NCBI RefSeq assembly: GCF_019392335.1
Contig: NZ_JAHXRQ010000023.1
Span: forward strand, 1-64,000
Reading direction: 5' to 3'
Source: Mameliella sp. CS4
GTDB taxonomy: Bacteria; Pseudomonadota; Alphaproteobacteria; Rhodobacterales; Rhodobacteraceae
Length of the DNA: 64,000 nt
Part shown: positions 16,077 to 24,990 of the stretch, in pieces
Numbering within the stretch: position 1 is the first letter of the stretch
Layout of the letters: each line of letters begins with the position of its first letter
Made by a program: the position numbers and the translations under genes
Notes under the pieces: generated by a model
What the model saw: only the letters and a program-made list of their open reading frames with translations
What the model was told of the DNA's origin: nothing
Databases searched by the model: none

Positions 16077-16985
16077 TTACCGGCCACGGCCCATGCGGGG
16101 ATCAAAGACGTCGCGCAGCGCCTCGCCCAGGAAGGTAAAGCCCAGCGTCGTCAGGATCAGCGGGATGCCCCCGGCGATCACCATCCACGGGGCATCGCGG
16201 ATCACCAGATAGCCTTCGTTCAGGATGGTGCCCCAGCTGGCCTGAGGCGGCAGAACACCGATGCCCAGAAAGCTCAGCCCCGCCTCGATCGAGACCACCA
16301 CCGGCACCTCCATCGCCGCTAGGATCAGCAGCGGGCCGATCACGTTGGGCATGATGTGCTGGAACAGGATGCGCGGCGTCGAGGCGCCAAGGGATCGCTC
16401 CGCCAGGATGAATTCCGTATGGCGCAGCGCCAGCGTCGCGGTGCGTGCCACGCGGCCGTAACTGGGAATGGTGGTCAGGATCACGATGGCCAGGACGACG
16501 GTCAGGCTGGGCCCTGTCAGCGCCACGGTGGCCAGCGCAAGGATCACCGCCGGGAAAGACCGCACCGCGTCGAACATCAACAGCATCAGGTTGTCCAGCC
16601 AGCGAGGCCCGTAGCCCGCGATCATGCCCAGCACCAGGCCGATGCTCAGCGAGGCCGAGACGCCGATGGCGGAAATATACAGCGCCACGCGTCCGCCGTG
16701 CAGGATGCGTGAGAAGGTATCGCGCCCCAACTGGTCGGTGCCCGCGATATGTGCCCAGGTCGGCCCGGACATCCGCGCGGGAATGTCCATCGCGTTGGGA
16801 TCGTAAGGCGCGAGCCAAGGGGCGAATATCGCGCTGGCAAAGAACAGCACCACCAGGACAAGCCCGGCCATCGCCTGCCAGTCGGTCAGGAACCGCCAAA
16901 GCTTTTCCCGCCGTTCCCGGCTGGCGCTTTCGCGGATTTCGGCGGGGGCGGCGGGGTCAGAGAGAGGAGCGGACACGGGGATCAA
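16077..16985 (-). CDS. Peptide ABC transporter permease, DppC type
   Basis: A 302-residue inner-membrane permease. It has an N-terminal segment typical of DppC (LVLVVLFFASAIFAPWLAPYDPN), then GTDQLGRDTFSRILHGGRVAL, and a C-terminal permease core. The EAA loop reads AERSLGASTPRILFQHIMPN. About six membrane segments are evident. It forms the channel with the DppB-type permease, whose 3' end overlaps this gene's 5' end by 29 bases. Confidence 0.92.
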   Translation of the reverse strand: MIPVSAPLSDPAAPAEIRESASRERREKLWRFLTDWQAMAGLVLVVLFFASAIFAPWLAPYDPNAMDIPARMSGPTWAHIAGTDQLGRDTFSRILHGGRVALYISAIGVSASLSIGLVLGMIAGYGPRWLDNLMLLMFDAVRSFPAVILALATVALTGPSLTVVLAIVILTTIPSYGRVARTATLALRHTEFILAERSLGASTPRILFQHIMPNVIGPLLILAAMEVPVVVSIEAGLSFLGIGVLPPQASWGTILNEGYLVIRDAPWMVIAGGIPLILTTLGFTFLGEALRDVFDPRMGRGR

Positions 16986-17901
16986 GCCAGGCTATGAGAA
17001 GGTCGGAGAGCAGGACGACGAGGATGTAGAAACCGGTGGCCACCAGCACGCCCCCCTGCACGATGGGAAAGTTGCGGTCGGAGACCGCGTCAAAGATCAT
17101 CTTGCCGACGCCGGGCCGGGAAAAGATGATCTCGGCGAAGACGGCGGAAGAGATCAGCCCGCCAAAGCCCATGCCGATCAACGTGATGGTCGGCAGGATC
17201 GCCACTCGCAGCGCATAGCCCAGAACCACGCGGCGCGGTTGCAGGCCATAGGCGCGGGCCGAACGGATGTAGGGCTCGCCCATCACTTCCAGCATCGAGG
17301 CGCGCACCATCCGCGCCAGGTAGCCGACCCAGCCCAGGCCGATGGCGAAGGCGGGCAGCACCAGGTGGCTTAGCTGATCGGCCAGATCGCCCGGCTCTCC
17401 GGCGCCGATGGCGGGCAGCCAGTGCAGTTCGAGCGAAAAGAAGAGCAGCGCCCAGATTGACACCAGGAAGGACGGCACGGCGATCATGCCGACGGAAAAG
17501 ACGCCTGTCACCCGGTCCAGCCAGGACCCCGGGCGCACGGCGGCCAGGCAGCCCAGCGGCACCCCCAGCAGCACCGCCCAGCCCATGCCGGTGCAGATCA
17601 GGGCCAGCGAAAACCCGATACGCTCCCCGATCACCGAGGTCACGGCCCGGTTCGAGAAGACGTCCTGCCCCAGGTCGCCCTGCACCGCATTGCCGAGGAA
17701 ATAGACGAACTGCGTCAGGACGGGTTTGTCCAGGTGCATCCGTGCCGAGTATTCCGCGATGGCCTCTGGCGAGGCGCGGGTGCCGAGGGCCAGGATCGCC
17801 GGGTTGCCGGGGATCATGTGCAGCATGGAAAACAGCAGCAGCAGAACCGCCACGACCACAAGTGCCGCCAGGCCCAGACGTTTGAGAAGATAGGTGAACA
17901 T
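16957..17901 (-). CDS. Peptide ABC transporter permease, DppB type
   Basis: A 314-residue permease beginning MFTYLLKRLGLAALVVVAVL, the usual DppB start; an earlier in-frame ATG at 17964 is less likely. The DppB hallmark LGLDKPV-like sequence appears as MHLDKPVLTQFVYFL. The EAA loop is YIRSARAYGLQPRRVVLGYALR. The C-terminus FYILVVLLSDLLIAWLDPRVR is family-typical. It pairs with the DppC-type protein. Between it and the binding-protein gene is an 84-base gap rich in inverted GC runs. Confidence 0.92.
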   Translation of the reverse strand: MFTYLLKRLGLAALVVVAVLLLLFSMLHMIPGNPAILALGTRASPEAIAEYSARMHLDKPVLTQFVYFLGNAVQGDLGQDVFSNRAVTSVIGERIGFSLALICTGMGWAVLLGVPLGCLAAVRPGSWLDRVTGVFSVGMIAVPSFLVSIWALLFFSLELHWLPAIGAGEPGDLADQLSHLVLPAFAIGLGWVGYLARMVRASMLEVMGEPYIRSARAYGLQPRRVVLGYALRVAILPTITLIGMGFGGLISSAVFAEIIFSRPGVGKMIFDAVSDRNFPIVQGGVLVATGFYILVVLLSDLLIAWLDPRVRSSL

Positions 17902-17985
17902 GCCTGCAAGGCGCTCCGGGGTTGGGGCCGGTCGGGTGTCCCATGCCGCGCGGGGGCGCGGCATGGGACGATGGCAAGGGCAGGA

Positions 17986-19536
17986 TCAGACCTGCCGGAA
18001 CCTGTGGTAGTTCAGCTCACCCGAGGGCGCCGCCACGACTTCGATGTCGGTGCGGTGGGCGTAGGTCTCGGGCTCATGGTTGATCCAGACATAGGCGCCG
18101 GTCTCATCCATGATTTCCTGCATGCGGAAATAGATCGCCTCGCGCTTGGCGGTGTCGGTCTCGGACAGGCCTTCGTCATACAGGCGGTCGAATTCTTCAT
18201 TCGTCCAGCGCTCCCAGTTCCAGACGCCGACCTGTTCCGAGATGAACCACTGCGTGGCTTCATACGGGTCCGGCACGGTGGCAAAGCGCATCAGCCAAAG
18301 CTCGAGCTCTTTCCATGTGTCACCGGCCTCTTCCATGCCCATTTCCCAGAACGGGCCGCTTTCCATCGGCAGGATCTTGACCGTGATGCCCACCGCGGCC
18401 AGGTTTGCCTGGATGATCTGCGCGGTCAGCAGGCGTTCCTGCCAGTTCTGCGTGCGCAGGGTCAGTTGCAGCCCGGAAACACCGGCCTCTGCCAACAGTT
18501 CGCGCGCCTTGGCGGGGTCATAGCTGTAGCCGTGCTCGGACCGCGCGCCCAGAAGGCCGGGACAGACGATGCCGTGCGACTGGGCCGAGGTGCCCGCAAA
18601 GGCCCCGGCCAGGATGCTGTCCACGTCCACCGCGTGCTGGATTGCCTGCCGCACCTTGAGGTCCTGCAGCTTGGGGTGCTGGGTGTTCATCCCCATCCAC
18701 ATGTACTGAAGCTGGCCGGCGGTGGTGATCGCCGTGTTGTCCGGCATTTCCCGCGAATACCGCGCCAGGCTGTCAGGGCCCAGTTCGGTGCAGTCGATCT
18801 CGCCCGCCTCGTAGGCCAGTTCGGCGGCCTGCACCTCTGTGATGACATGGCAGACCACCCGGTCAAAGCCCGGGGCCGGGCCGGTCCATTCCGGGTTGCG
18901 TTCGAACACCGCGCGCTGACCCGGGGTCGCGCTGTAAGTGTAGGGACCGCAGATCGCCGGAAACTCGGTGGTGAAACGGCCGCCTGCCGCCTCCGTCGCC
19001 GCCTCGCAGACGATGGCACCGGGACCGTGGCACAGCGTGACCATGATGAAGGGCGCAAACGGCTTGCTCAGGACCAGCGTCCCGGTGAGTTCCCCGGTCA
19101 CTTCGACGGTCTCCAGCGCGTCGAAATAGCCCGACCATTCGCTGTCCTTCATCCGGGCGTAGGAGTAGGCCACGTCCGACGCCTTGAGCGTGCCGTGCCC
19201 GCCGGACCAGACCAGCCCGGGCGCCAGTTCGAATTCGATATGCGTGTCGTCGACATATTCCAGCCGGGTCACATGCGCCGTCGGCTGCCAGGTGAAGGTG
19301 TCGCCGTTCCGGACGTATTCGGCCAGGAAGGGGAGGCACTGTTTCTGCGCCTCGATCTCGGTGCCGCCGACCATGTAGCCGGGGTCGAGGATCGAGTTGT
19401 CTCCGTCCAGCCGCAAGTTCAGCACGCGGCCTTCCTGGGCGCGCAACATGCCCACGCCACCGGGAAAGATGCCCGCCGCGCCCAGGGCCGCGGCAGAGGT
19501 CAGAAAGGTGCGTCGCGTCGTATTGCTGAGTGTCAA
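17986..19536 (-). CDS. Peptide ABC transporter substrate-binding protein (Tat-exported)
   Basis: A 516-residue SBP family 5 periplasmic protein, first gene of the transporter operon. The N-terminus carries a twin-arginine signal, TTRRTFLTSAAALGAAG. The mature part has typical segments such as VGGTEIEAQKQCLPFL, DLKVRQAIQHAVDVDSIL and YDPAKARELLAEAG. I chose TTG 19536 because AGGAG lies seven bases upstream. An ATG at 19572 would add twelve residues and swallow that Shine-Dalgarno. Substrate type (oligopeptide, opine or other) cannot be read from sequence; the C69-like peptidase in the operon favours a peptide. Confidence 0.92.
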   Translation of the reverse strand: MTLSNTTRRTFLTSAAALGAAGIFPGGVGMLRAQEGRVLNLRLDGDNSILDPGYMVGGTEIEAQKQCLPFLAEYVRNGDTFTWQPTAHVTRLEYVDDTHIEFELAPGLVWSGGHGTLKASDVAYSYARMKDSEWSGYFDALETVEVTGELTGTLVLSKPFAPFIMVTLCHGPGAIVCEAATEAAGGRFTTEFPAICGPYTYSATPGQRAVFERNPEWTGPAPGFDRVVCHVITEVQAAELAYEAGEIDCTELGPDSLARYSREMPDNTAITTAGQLQYMWMGMNTQHPKLQDLKVRQAIQHAVDVDSILAGAFAGTSAQSHGIVCPGLLGARSEHGYSYDPAKARELLAEAGVSGLQLTLRTQNWQERLLTAQIIQANLAAVGITVKILPMESGPFWEMGMEEAGDTWKELELWLMRFATVPDPYEATQWFISEQVGVWNWERWTNEEFDRLYDEGLSETDTAKREAIYFRMQEIMDETGAYVWINHEPETYAHRTDIEVVAAPSGELNYHRFRQV

Positions 19537-19549
19537 GGTGATCGCTCCT

Positions 19550-19563
19550 GTTGGGGTCCCAAC
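19550..19563. promoter_or_regulatory. Short perfect inverted repeat upstream of the transporter start
   Basis: GTTGGG (19550-19555) and CCCAAC (19558-19563) flank GT, just upstream of the Shine-Dalgarno of the substrate-binding protein gene. It could act as an operator or an mRNA hairpin near the ribosome site. Function is inferred from position only. Confidence 0.35.
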
Positions 19564-19641
19564 GCCGGGCATGCGATTTCGGGCGATGCGCCGACGGTCT
19601 TTGCAACTCTTTTTGTACCGCGAAGGATGAGCCAGCGTCCT

Positions 19642-19677
19642 GCGTAAGACAATTTCGCTACCTTACGCGACTTGACA
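19642..19677. promoter_or_regulatory. Operator-like inverted repeat and TTGACA box between divergent units
   Basis: GCGTAAG (19642-19648) and CTTACGC (19662-19668) form a perfect 7-bp inverted repeat with 13 bases between arms. A consensus -35 hexamer TTGACA follows at 19672-19677, reading toward the XRE gene, with TATGCGAT at 19693. The layout suggests a shared operator between the peptide transporter and its regulator. A -10 at 19693-19698 would have 15-base spacing, so the promoter call is weak. Confidence 0.45.
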
Positions 19678-19702
19678 CTGTGGTTGCGTCAGTATGCGAT
19701 AG

Positions 19703-20515
19703 GGCATCTCCAGCTTCAGCACCAACCTCACGCTCGCCTGCAGCTATCACCGCTCCATTTCCGAGGTCTGCCGGCGCATCGGCATCAACCGGCAGCAATT
19801 CAACAAGTATCTCAACGGGCAGGTCCATCCCTCGCGCCACAACATGCGCCGGATCTGCGATTTCATCGGCGTGACGGAATCCGAGATGCTGATGGACGAA
19901 AGCCGCTTTGCCCAGGTGATCGGGTTGCGACGCCAGCCGCTGGACAAGCCGCAGCTGGATTTACCGATGCACCACCTGGAAACGCTGCTGGCGCGCAGCA
20001 GCCCGGTGGACCGCTACGAGGGCTATTACTTTCGCTATTTCTATTCCTTCGGGAACAAGGGCAGCATCATTCGGTCGCTGGCCCGGATCGTGGTCCGGGA
20101 CGGCCGTGGCTATTTCAAGAACGTCGAGGTGCTGCGCGATCCGGATACCCGCCGTTGGATCCGTACCAACAAGTACCAGGGCGTGCTGTTTCAACTGGCC
20201 GACCGTATCCAGCTTTTCGAGTATGAGACGATGGAGATGAACTCGGTCACGCAGATGACCCTGTACCCCAGCTATCGCAGCCGGATGGATTACCTGCTGG
20301 GTATCCAGACCGGCGGACCGACGCGGCGCGGGCGCAAACCGGGCGCCTCGCGCGTGGCGCTGGAATTTCTCGGAACCGACATCAGCCTATCCCGGGCCAT
20401 GCGCCAGACCGGGCTGTTCCACCCCAGCGACCCGGCCTTGCGGCGCGAGATCGTCGAGGCGATCGGCAACCGGATCGACCCGGGTGCCTATGTGCTGGAG
20501 GTCGATGAACCCTGA
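19703..20515 (+). CDS. XRE-family HTH transcriptional regulator with disrupted or non-canonical start
   Basis: The continuous frame 19703-20515 encodes an XRE-type helix-turn-helix near the N-terminus (ISEVCRRIGINRQQFNKYL, then RRICDFIGVTESEML), followed by a roughly 200-residue effector part unlike a known enzyme. The expected start context is ATG-CGA-TAG at 19694-19702, with a stop as third codon. Between the TAG and the HTH there is no ATG, GTG or TTG; the next ATG, 19844, would delete the HTH. Either a nonsense mutation inactivates it, or it uses a rare start such as ATC 19706. It is divergent from the peptide transporter, its probable target. No frameshifts are seen downstream. Confidence 0.65.
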   Translation, partial: GISSFSTNLTLACSYHRSISEVCRRIGINRQQFNKYLNGQVHPSRHNMRRICDFIGVTESEMLMDESRFAQVIGLRRQPLDKPQLDLPMHHLETLLARSSPVDRYEGYYFRYFYSFGNKGSIIRSLARIVVRDGRGYFKNVEVLRDPDTRRWIRTNKYQGVLFQLADRIQLFEYETMEMNSVTQMTLYPSYRSRMDYLLGIQTGGPTRRGRKPGASRVALEFLGTDISLSRAMRQTGLFHPSDPALRREIVEAIGNRIDPGAYVLEVDEP

Positions 20516-20527
20516 CACGGGGGGAGA

Positions 20528-20550
20528 GCGTGGCACCATCGGCGCCACGC
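20528..20550. terminator. Hairpin between convergent regulator and fadJ genes
   Basis: GCGTGGCACC (20528-20537) pairs with GGCGCCACGC (20541-20550) with one mismatch and a 3-base ATC loop. It lies between two convergent stop codons, so it probably serves as a bidirectional transcription end. There is no T-run on either side, which weakens an intrinsic-terminator call. Confidence 0.5.
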
Positions 20551-20563
20551 CCAACCTTGACTC

Positions 20564-22765
20564 TCAGGCCGCGGCGGCGCTGTCCGGCGCGAACCGTCCG
20601 TAAAAGCTCTGGGTCTTCTCGGCCATCTCGCGCAGCAGGTCGGGGCATGTGAACCGGGCGCCGTGGGCCTCGGTCAACTGGTCACAGCGCTCGGCCGCAT
20701 AGGGCGCGCCGATCATGTCCAGCCAGCTCAGCGGGCCACCCGACCAAGGAGCAAAGCCCCAGCCCAGGATCGCGCCCACATCGCCCTCTCGGATGTCCAT
20801 CAGCACGCCTTCTTCCAGCGCGCGAACGGCCTCCAGCGACTGCACGAAGAGCAGGCGGTGCTGCACCTCGATCAGGTCGGGCTGCTCTTCGGCCTGCGGA
20901 TAGCGTGCCTTGACCACCTCCGACAGGCCCGTGCGCTTGCCTTTGTCGTCGTAGTCATAGAACCCGGCCTTGGCCTTGCGCCCCAGCCTTCCCTCGTCCT
21001 CCATCCAGAAGATCACCTCGTCGACCTCGCCGTCGGGATAGTCGTCGCCCATGCCCGCCTTGGTGGCCCGCGCGATCTTGGCGCCCAGGTCGATCGAGGT
21101 CTCATCCACCAGTTGCAGCGGCCCCAGCGGCATCCCCACCATCTTGGCGGCATTCTCGATCAGCGCGGGGGCGACCCCCTCCTTCACCATGCGGATGCCT
21201 TCGTTGATGTAGGGGATGATGCAGCGGTTGGCGTAGAAGAACCGCGCGTCATTGACGACAATGGGCGTCTTGCGGATCTGACGCACGAAATCCAGCGCCT
21301 TGGCCACGGCACGGTCGCCGGTCTGCTTGCCCTTGATGATCTCCACCAACATCATCTTCTCGACGGGCGAGAAGAAGTGGATGCCGATGAACTGCTCAGG
21401 GTTCTTTGACGCCTTGGCCAGCTCGGTGATCGGCAGGGTCGAGGTGTTGGTGGCAAAGATGCAGTCGTCCCCTGTCACCGCGTCCACGGCCTTGGTCACC
21501 TCGGCCTTGATCTTGGGGTCCTCGAACACCGCTTCGACGATCAGGTCACAGCCTTTGAGCGCGCCGTAATCGGTGGTCGCGGTGATCCGGCCCACCATTT
21601 CGTCGGCCTTTTCCTGGGTGATCTTCTTTCGGCTGACACCCTTGGCGGCATAGTCGGCGCTATAGGCCTTGCCCTTGTCGGCGGCCTCTTGCTTTTGGTC
21701 CAGCAGCACGACCTCGATGCCTGCCTGCGCGCTGACCAGCGCGATGCCCGCGCCCATCATGCCCGCGCCCAGAACACCGAGTTTCTTCACCTTCTGGTCC
21801 GGCACGTCCGCAGGGCGCACCGCGCCTTTCTCCAGCGCCTCCTTGTTGATGAAGAGCGAGCGGATCATCGCCCCCGAAGAGGGGTTCATCAGCACGTTGG
21901 TGAACCAGCGCGCCTCGATCTTGAGCGCCGTGTCGAAAGGCACAAGCGCGCCCTCGTAGACCGCCGAGAGCAGCGCCTTGGCTGCCGGGTACACGCCCTT
22001 GGTCTTGCCGTTCACCATCGCGGAGGCGCCGACAAAGGTCATGAAGCCCGCCGGGTGATAAGGCGCACCGCCGGGCATCTTGTAGCCCTTGGCGTCCCAG
22101 GGTTTCACGATGTCCTTGTCCGTGGCCTGCAACACCCATTCCTTCGCCGCGGCCAGCGGATCCTCGACTACCTCGTCGATCACCCCCGCCGCCTTGGCCT
22201 TTTTCGGATCATTCAGCTTGCCTTCCAGTAGCAGCGGAGAGGCCGCCATCGCGCCCATCTTGCGCACAAGCCGCGTGGTGCCACCCGCGCCGGGGAAGAT
22301 GCCGACCATGATCTCGGGCAGGCCGATCTTGGCCTTTGGATTGTCGGCGCAGAAAATGCGGTGCGTCGACAGCGGGATTTCCAACCCGATCCCCAGCGCG
22401 GTGCCGGGCAGGGCGGTGGCAATCGGCTTGCCGCCCTTCAGCGTCTTCGGGTCCATGCCCGCGCGCTCTATCTTGCGCATGATCCGGTGGGCATTCATGA
22501 TACCGTCGAAGAGGCCCTTGGCCGGATCGTCACCGGCCATTTCCTTCATCTTCGCGATCACTTTCAGATCCATGCCCCCGGCAAAGCTGTCCTTGCCCGA
22601 GGTGATGACGACGCCCTTGATGCCATCGTCCGCCAGCGCCTGGTCGATCAGCTGGTCCAGTTCCTCCCAGGCTTCCAGCGTCATCACGTTCATCGACTTG
22701 CCGGGAACGTCCCAGGTGATGACGGCCACGCCATCGGCGCCGGTTTCCATCGTGAAATCAGTCAT
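20564..22765 (-). CDS. fadJ: Bifunctional enoyl-CoA hydratase / 3-hydroxyacyl-CoA dehydrogenase (FadJ/FadB type)
   Basis: A 733-residue beta-oxidation enzyme. An N-terminal crotonase domain (about 1-200) with GLPEIMVGIFPGAGGTTRL carries a catalytic Glu. The 3-hydroxyacyl-CoA dehydrogenase part starts at about 318 with the NAD motif LGVLGAGMMGAGIA, includes GIHFFSPVEKM (catalytic His), and has a duplicated C-terminal domain. It converts enoyl-CoA to 3-ketoacyl-CoA, feeding the thiolase encoded upstream. The start is ATG 22765; the longer frame upstream runs into the neighbouring gene. It is the last gene of the block. Confidence 0.93.
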   Translation of the reverse strand: MTDFTMETGADGVAVITWDVPGKSMNVMTLEAWEELDQLIDQALADDGIKGVVITSGKDSFAGGMDLKVIAKMKEMAGDDPAKGLFDGIMNAHRIMRKIERAGMDPKTLKGGKPIATALPGTALGIGLEIPLSTHRIFCADNPKAKIGLPEIMVGIFPGAGGTTRLVRKMGAMAASPLLLEGKLNDPKKAKAAGVIDEVVEDPLAAAKEWVLQATDKDIVKPWDAKGYKMPGGAPYHPAGFMTFVGASAMVNGKTKGVYPAAKALLSAVYEGALVPFDTALKIEARWFTNVLMNPSSGAMIRSLFINKEALEKGAVRPADVPDQKVKKLGVLGAGMMGAGIALVSAQAGIEVVLLDQKQEAADKGKAYSADYAAKGVSRKKITQEKADEMVGRITATTDYGALKGCDLIVEAVFEDPKIKAEVTKAVDAVTGDDCIFATNTSTLPITELAKASKNPEQFIGIHFFSPVEKMMLVEIIKGKQTGDRAVAKALDFVRQIRKTPIVVNDARFFYANRCIIPYINEGIRMVKEGVAPALIENAAKMVGMPLGPLQLVDETSIDLGAKIARATKAGMGDDYPDGEVDEVIFWMEDEGRLGRKAKAGFYDYDDKGKRTGLSEVVKARYPQAEEQPDLIEVQHRLLFVQSLEAVRALEEGVLMDIREGDVGAILGWGFAPWSGGPLSWLDMIGAPYAAERCDQLTEAHGARFTCPDLLREMAEKTQSFYGRFAPDSAAAA

Positions 22766-22767
22766 GC

Positions 22768-23205
22768 TCACTCTCCAGTGTCTTTCGGGGGGCGCCCGGT
22801 CCAGTCGTGGTGGCCCCGGGCGTTGAGGATTGCCGACATGCGCCATCCCTCGGGATCGGGATGCAAAAGCGCTGTCGACGTATAGGGGTCGACCATGCGG
22901 GTGCCGTTGCGCATCAGGTGCGTGCGGTAGGTCGCAAGGACGGTGCCGTCCTCGCAGTGTTCGACGCCCAGCGGTTCGCGGTGGACGAGATTCAGGCCCA
23001 TCGTCTTGACCGCGTCCAGGTAGAGGCCAAAGTTGCGGGCGACGTCATCGTCGGTCTTCAGCGTGACGGGACCGGCGCCCGTGACCATGCTGAAGGGCAG
23101 GCGGATGCGCGCCCGCCAGCGCGCGATCTGGCCGGTCATGAAGGGCGTAGAGATATCGGCGATGAACTCGGCGAAATCGCTGTCGGTGAAGACGGCAGAA
23201 CTCAT
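22768..23205 (-). CDS. NTF2/SnoaL-like small protein (copy 4 of a repeated module)
   Basis: A 145-residue protein resembling the cone-shaped NTF2/SnoaL fold. An N-terminal helix (FIADISTPFMTGQIARWRAR) is followed by LPFSMVTGAGPVTLKTDDD, and later strands contain LATYRTHLMRNG. The same order (helix, LP-F/C-xxx, then G/A-x-YRT) recurs in the three other modules upstream. No catalytic residue is assignable. The ATG 23205 overlaps the cupin stop as ATGA and the gene is two bases from fadJ, so it belongs to the same transcript. Confidence 0.7.
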   Translation of the reverse strand: MSSAVFTDSDFAEFIADISTPFMTGQIARWRARIRLPFSMVTGAGPVTLKTDDDVARNFGLYLDAVKTMGLNLVHREPLGVEHCEDGTVLATYRTHLMRNGTRMVDPYTSTALLHPDPEGWRMSAILNARGHHDWTGRPPKDTGE

Positions 23206-23669
23206 GGATCTGGCACCTCCCCACCATCCCGGCGCAGAAAGCGCATGGTCCCGTCCGCGGCCTCGACCTTCAGGTCGTGGTCTGGGTACCAGCCGGTCTC
23301 GGCCTCTGTCCGCGTGCCCACGACCACAAAGGCACCGTCGGCCTCCGAGCGGTTGACGATGTGATGCCCGTTCGGGTCGCCGGCGGGAAAGGCACAACAA
23401 TCGCCGGGCGCCAGCGGCGTCTCGCCGTGATCGTCCACCAGGGTCAGCGCGCCTTCTGTAACGACCAGGAATTCGTCCTGGCGTTCGTGCCAGTGCCGAA
23501 GAGAGGACATCGCCCCGGGCGCGAGCTGCACCAAGTTGGCGCCGAACTGGGTCAGCCCGGCGGCATCGCCCAGCCGCTGCTGACTTCGGCCCGCCATCGC
23601 GGCGTCATGCGGCGCGGGATAGGACGAACCGGTTTTCGCGGGCACTTTTTGAATGTCGATTTTGGGCAT
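23202..23669 (-). CDS. Cupin-domain protein
   Basis: A 155-residue single-cupin protein. Motif 1 is seen in LRHWHERQDEFLVVTEGALTLV (His, His, Glu ligands) and motif 2 in PAGDPNGHHIVN (His). Such proteins bind a metal and may be small-molecule isomerases, dioxygenases or sensors; no substrate can be named. The ATG overlaps the upstream module stop by one base and its stop overlaps the next start, so it is translated within the beta-oxidation block. Confidence 0.85.
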   Translation of the reverse strand: MPKIDIQKVPAKTGSSYPAPHDAAMAGRSQQRLGDAAGLTQFGANLVQLAPGAMSSLRHWHERQDEFLVVTEGALTLVDDHGETPLAPGDCCAFPAGDPNGHHIVNRSEADGAFVVVGTRTEAETGWYPDHDLKVEAADGTMRFLRRDGGEVPDP

Positions 23670-24073
23670 CAGCGCTCTCCTTTTTCGGAGTCGCCCATGC
23701 GGCGGCGCAGGGATTCCATCCGTTGCGGGCCGACGATGGTCAGGTCGCTGTTTCGCATGTGGCAGGACCCGCCGCGCAGCAAGGCGGTTCTGTATCGGCC
23801 GCGGATGTGCTGGCCCGTCGGGCCGGTGAACTCTGCCTTGACGCAGATGCGGTGATCGTCCGTCACGCCCAGCCGCCGCAGGCCGTCATCTTGTTCGCAC
23901 AGCATGATCGGAAATTCTTCCAAGTGTCCGATGCGCTGCAACCTGTCCCGGGTATGCAACGAGCAGGGCAGGGCGATGTGACAACCGGTCCTGTCGAGAT
24001 CGCCGGCAAAGAACGCCCGGCTGACCGCGTCCAGGTGCGCCTGGTAATTTTCCGCAGCAGTCTGACCCGTCAT
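23669..24073 (-). CDS. NTF2/SnoaL-like small protein (copy 3)
   Basis: A 134-residue protein of the same module type. Helix YQAHLDAVSRAFFAGDLD, then ALPCSLHTRDRLQRIGHLEEF, and later IRGRYRTALLRGG align with the upstream tandem copies. No catalytic residues are evident and no signal peptide is seen. It overlaps the tandem protein upstream by four bases and the cupin by one. Confidence 0.68.
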   Translation of the reverse strand: MTGQTAAENYQAHLDAVSRAFFAGDLDRTGCHIALPCSLHTRDRLQRIGHLEEFPIMLCEQDDGLRRLGVTDDHRICVKAEFTGPTGQHIRGRYRTALLRGGSCHMRNSDLTIVGPQRMESLRRRMGDSEKGER

Positions 24074-24981
24074 ACCGGTCCTCCCGGGCCCAATCCGCCT
24101 GACTCCCCCGGGCCTTCCGGCAAGGTCAGGTGGCCGATTGGATGCATGACCGAGGTCATGCGCCAGTTGAGGTCGGCGCCCATCTCGATGCTCATGGCGC
24201 TCTTGTAGGCGGGGATAACCAGTTGGTCCCGGCTCAGGATATGGGTCCGGTAGGTGCCGTGGATCCTTTTTTCCCCGATGATCTCGGCAGACTGGACCCG
24301 CCGCACGATGTCGGTGACCGATTGGACCCGAAGGCGCGTGACCGAGCGGTTGAAATCCTCCTGCATCTGCTGGATGTCCGAGATCAGCATGGCGCCCTCG
24401 CTGGCCTGCAGGAACAGCGGCAACTGGACGGCCGCCATCAGCAGGTCGAACCGGTCTTCCATGTAGGCCCGCGTGACCCGGTCCAGGTGGTTCTGAAAGA
24501 CTGCCTCTGCCGCCCCGCCCGCGCTTTTGGGACTGTAGGGGGGACCGTCACTCAGCAAGGCCTGGCCGTGGGGGCTTTCGGCGGAAATGGTGTACTGTGT
24601 CCCGCCGATCAGCCAGCGGTCACCCTCGCGCAGGAGGCGCGACATGGTCAGGATCGGCCTGTTCAGCAGCTTGCCGGATTTCGACAGCATATGCGTGATG
24701 TGGCAGCTGCGGATCTCGTCCGGTCCGTCGAACAGGGCCACCTCGATCCAGCGGTCCAGCCGGTCCAGCCCGATTCTGGCGTAATGCTCCTGGATCTGAC
24801 CAAAGGTGCGGCGCATGTCCTCCTCGGTTCGCAGGGTCCGGGTGCCGCCGATCGTGGCGATGGACTGTGGCAGCAGGAATTGCTCCCGGAACAGCTCGAA
24901 GTCGCCGGTCATCAGTGCATCGCCGGTGTCCGCCAGAAGTCTGGCGGCCACTTCGTGCGCGATATCCGGCGACTGGGGCAT
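24070..24981 (-). CDS. Tandem NTF2/SnoaL-like protein (copies 1 and 2)
   Basis: A 303-residue protein with two internal copies. Copy 1 (about 8-150) has LLADTGDALMTGDFELFREQFLLP and IRSCHITHML. Copy 2 (about 160-285) has FQNHLDRVTRAYMEDRFDLLMA, VQLPLFLQASEG and IHGTYRTHIL. Both share the helix-LP-strand order of the following genes. Function is unknown; the context among beta-oxidation genes suggests a role with acyl or aromatic substrates, which is inference. It starts nine bases after the thiolase stop. Confidence 0.7.
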   Translation of the reverse strand: MPQSPDIAHEVAARLLADTGDALMTGDFELFREQFLLPQSIATIGGTRTLRTEEDMRRTFGQIQEHYARIGLDRLDRWIEVALFDGPDEIRSCHITHMLSKSGKLLNRPILTMSRLLREGDRWLIGGTQYTISAESPHGQALLSDGPPYSPKSAGGAAEAVFQNHLDRVTRAYMEDRFDLLMAAVQLPLFLQASEGAMLISDIQQMQEDFNRSVTRLRVQSVTDIVRRVQSAEIIGEKRIHGTYRTHILSRDQLVIPAYKSAMSIEMGADLNWRMTSVMHPIGHLTLPEGPGESGGLGPGGPV

Positions 24982-24990
24982 CGGCGGGTC

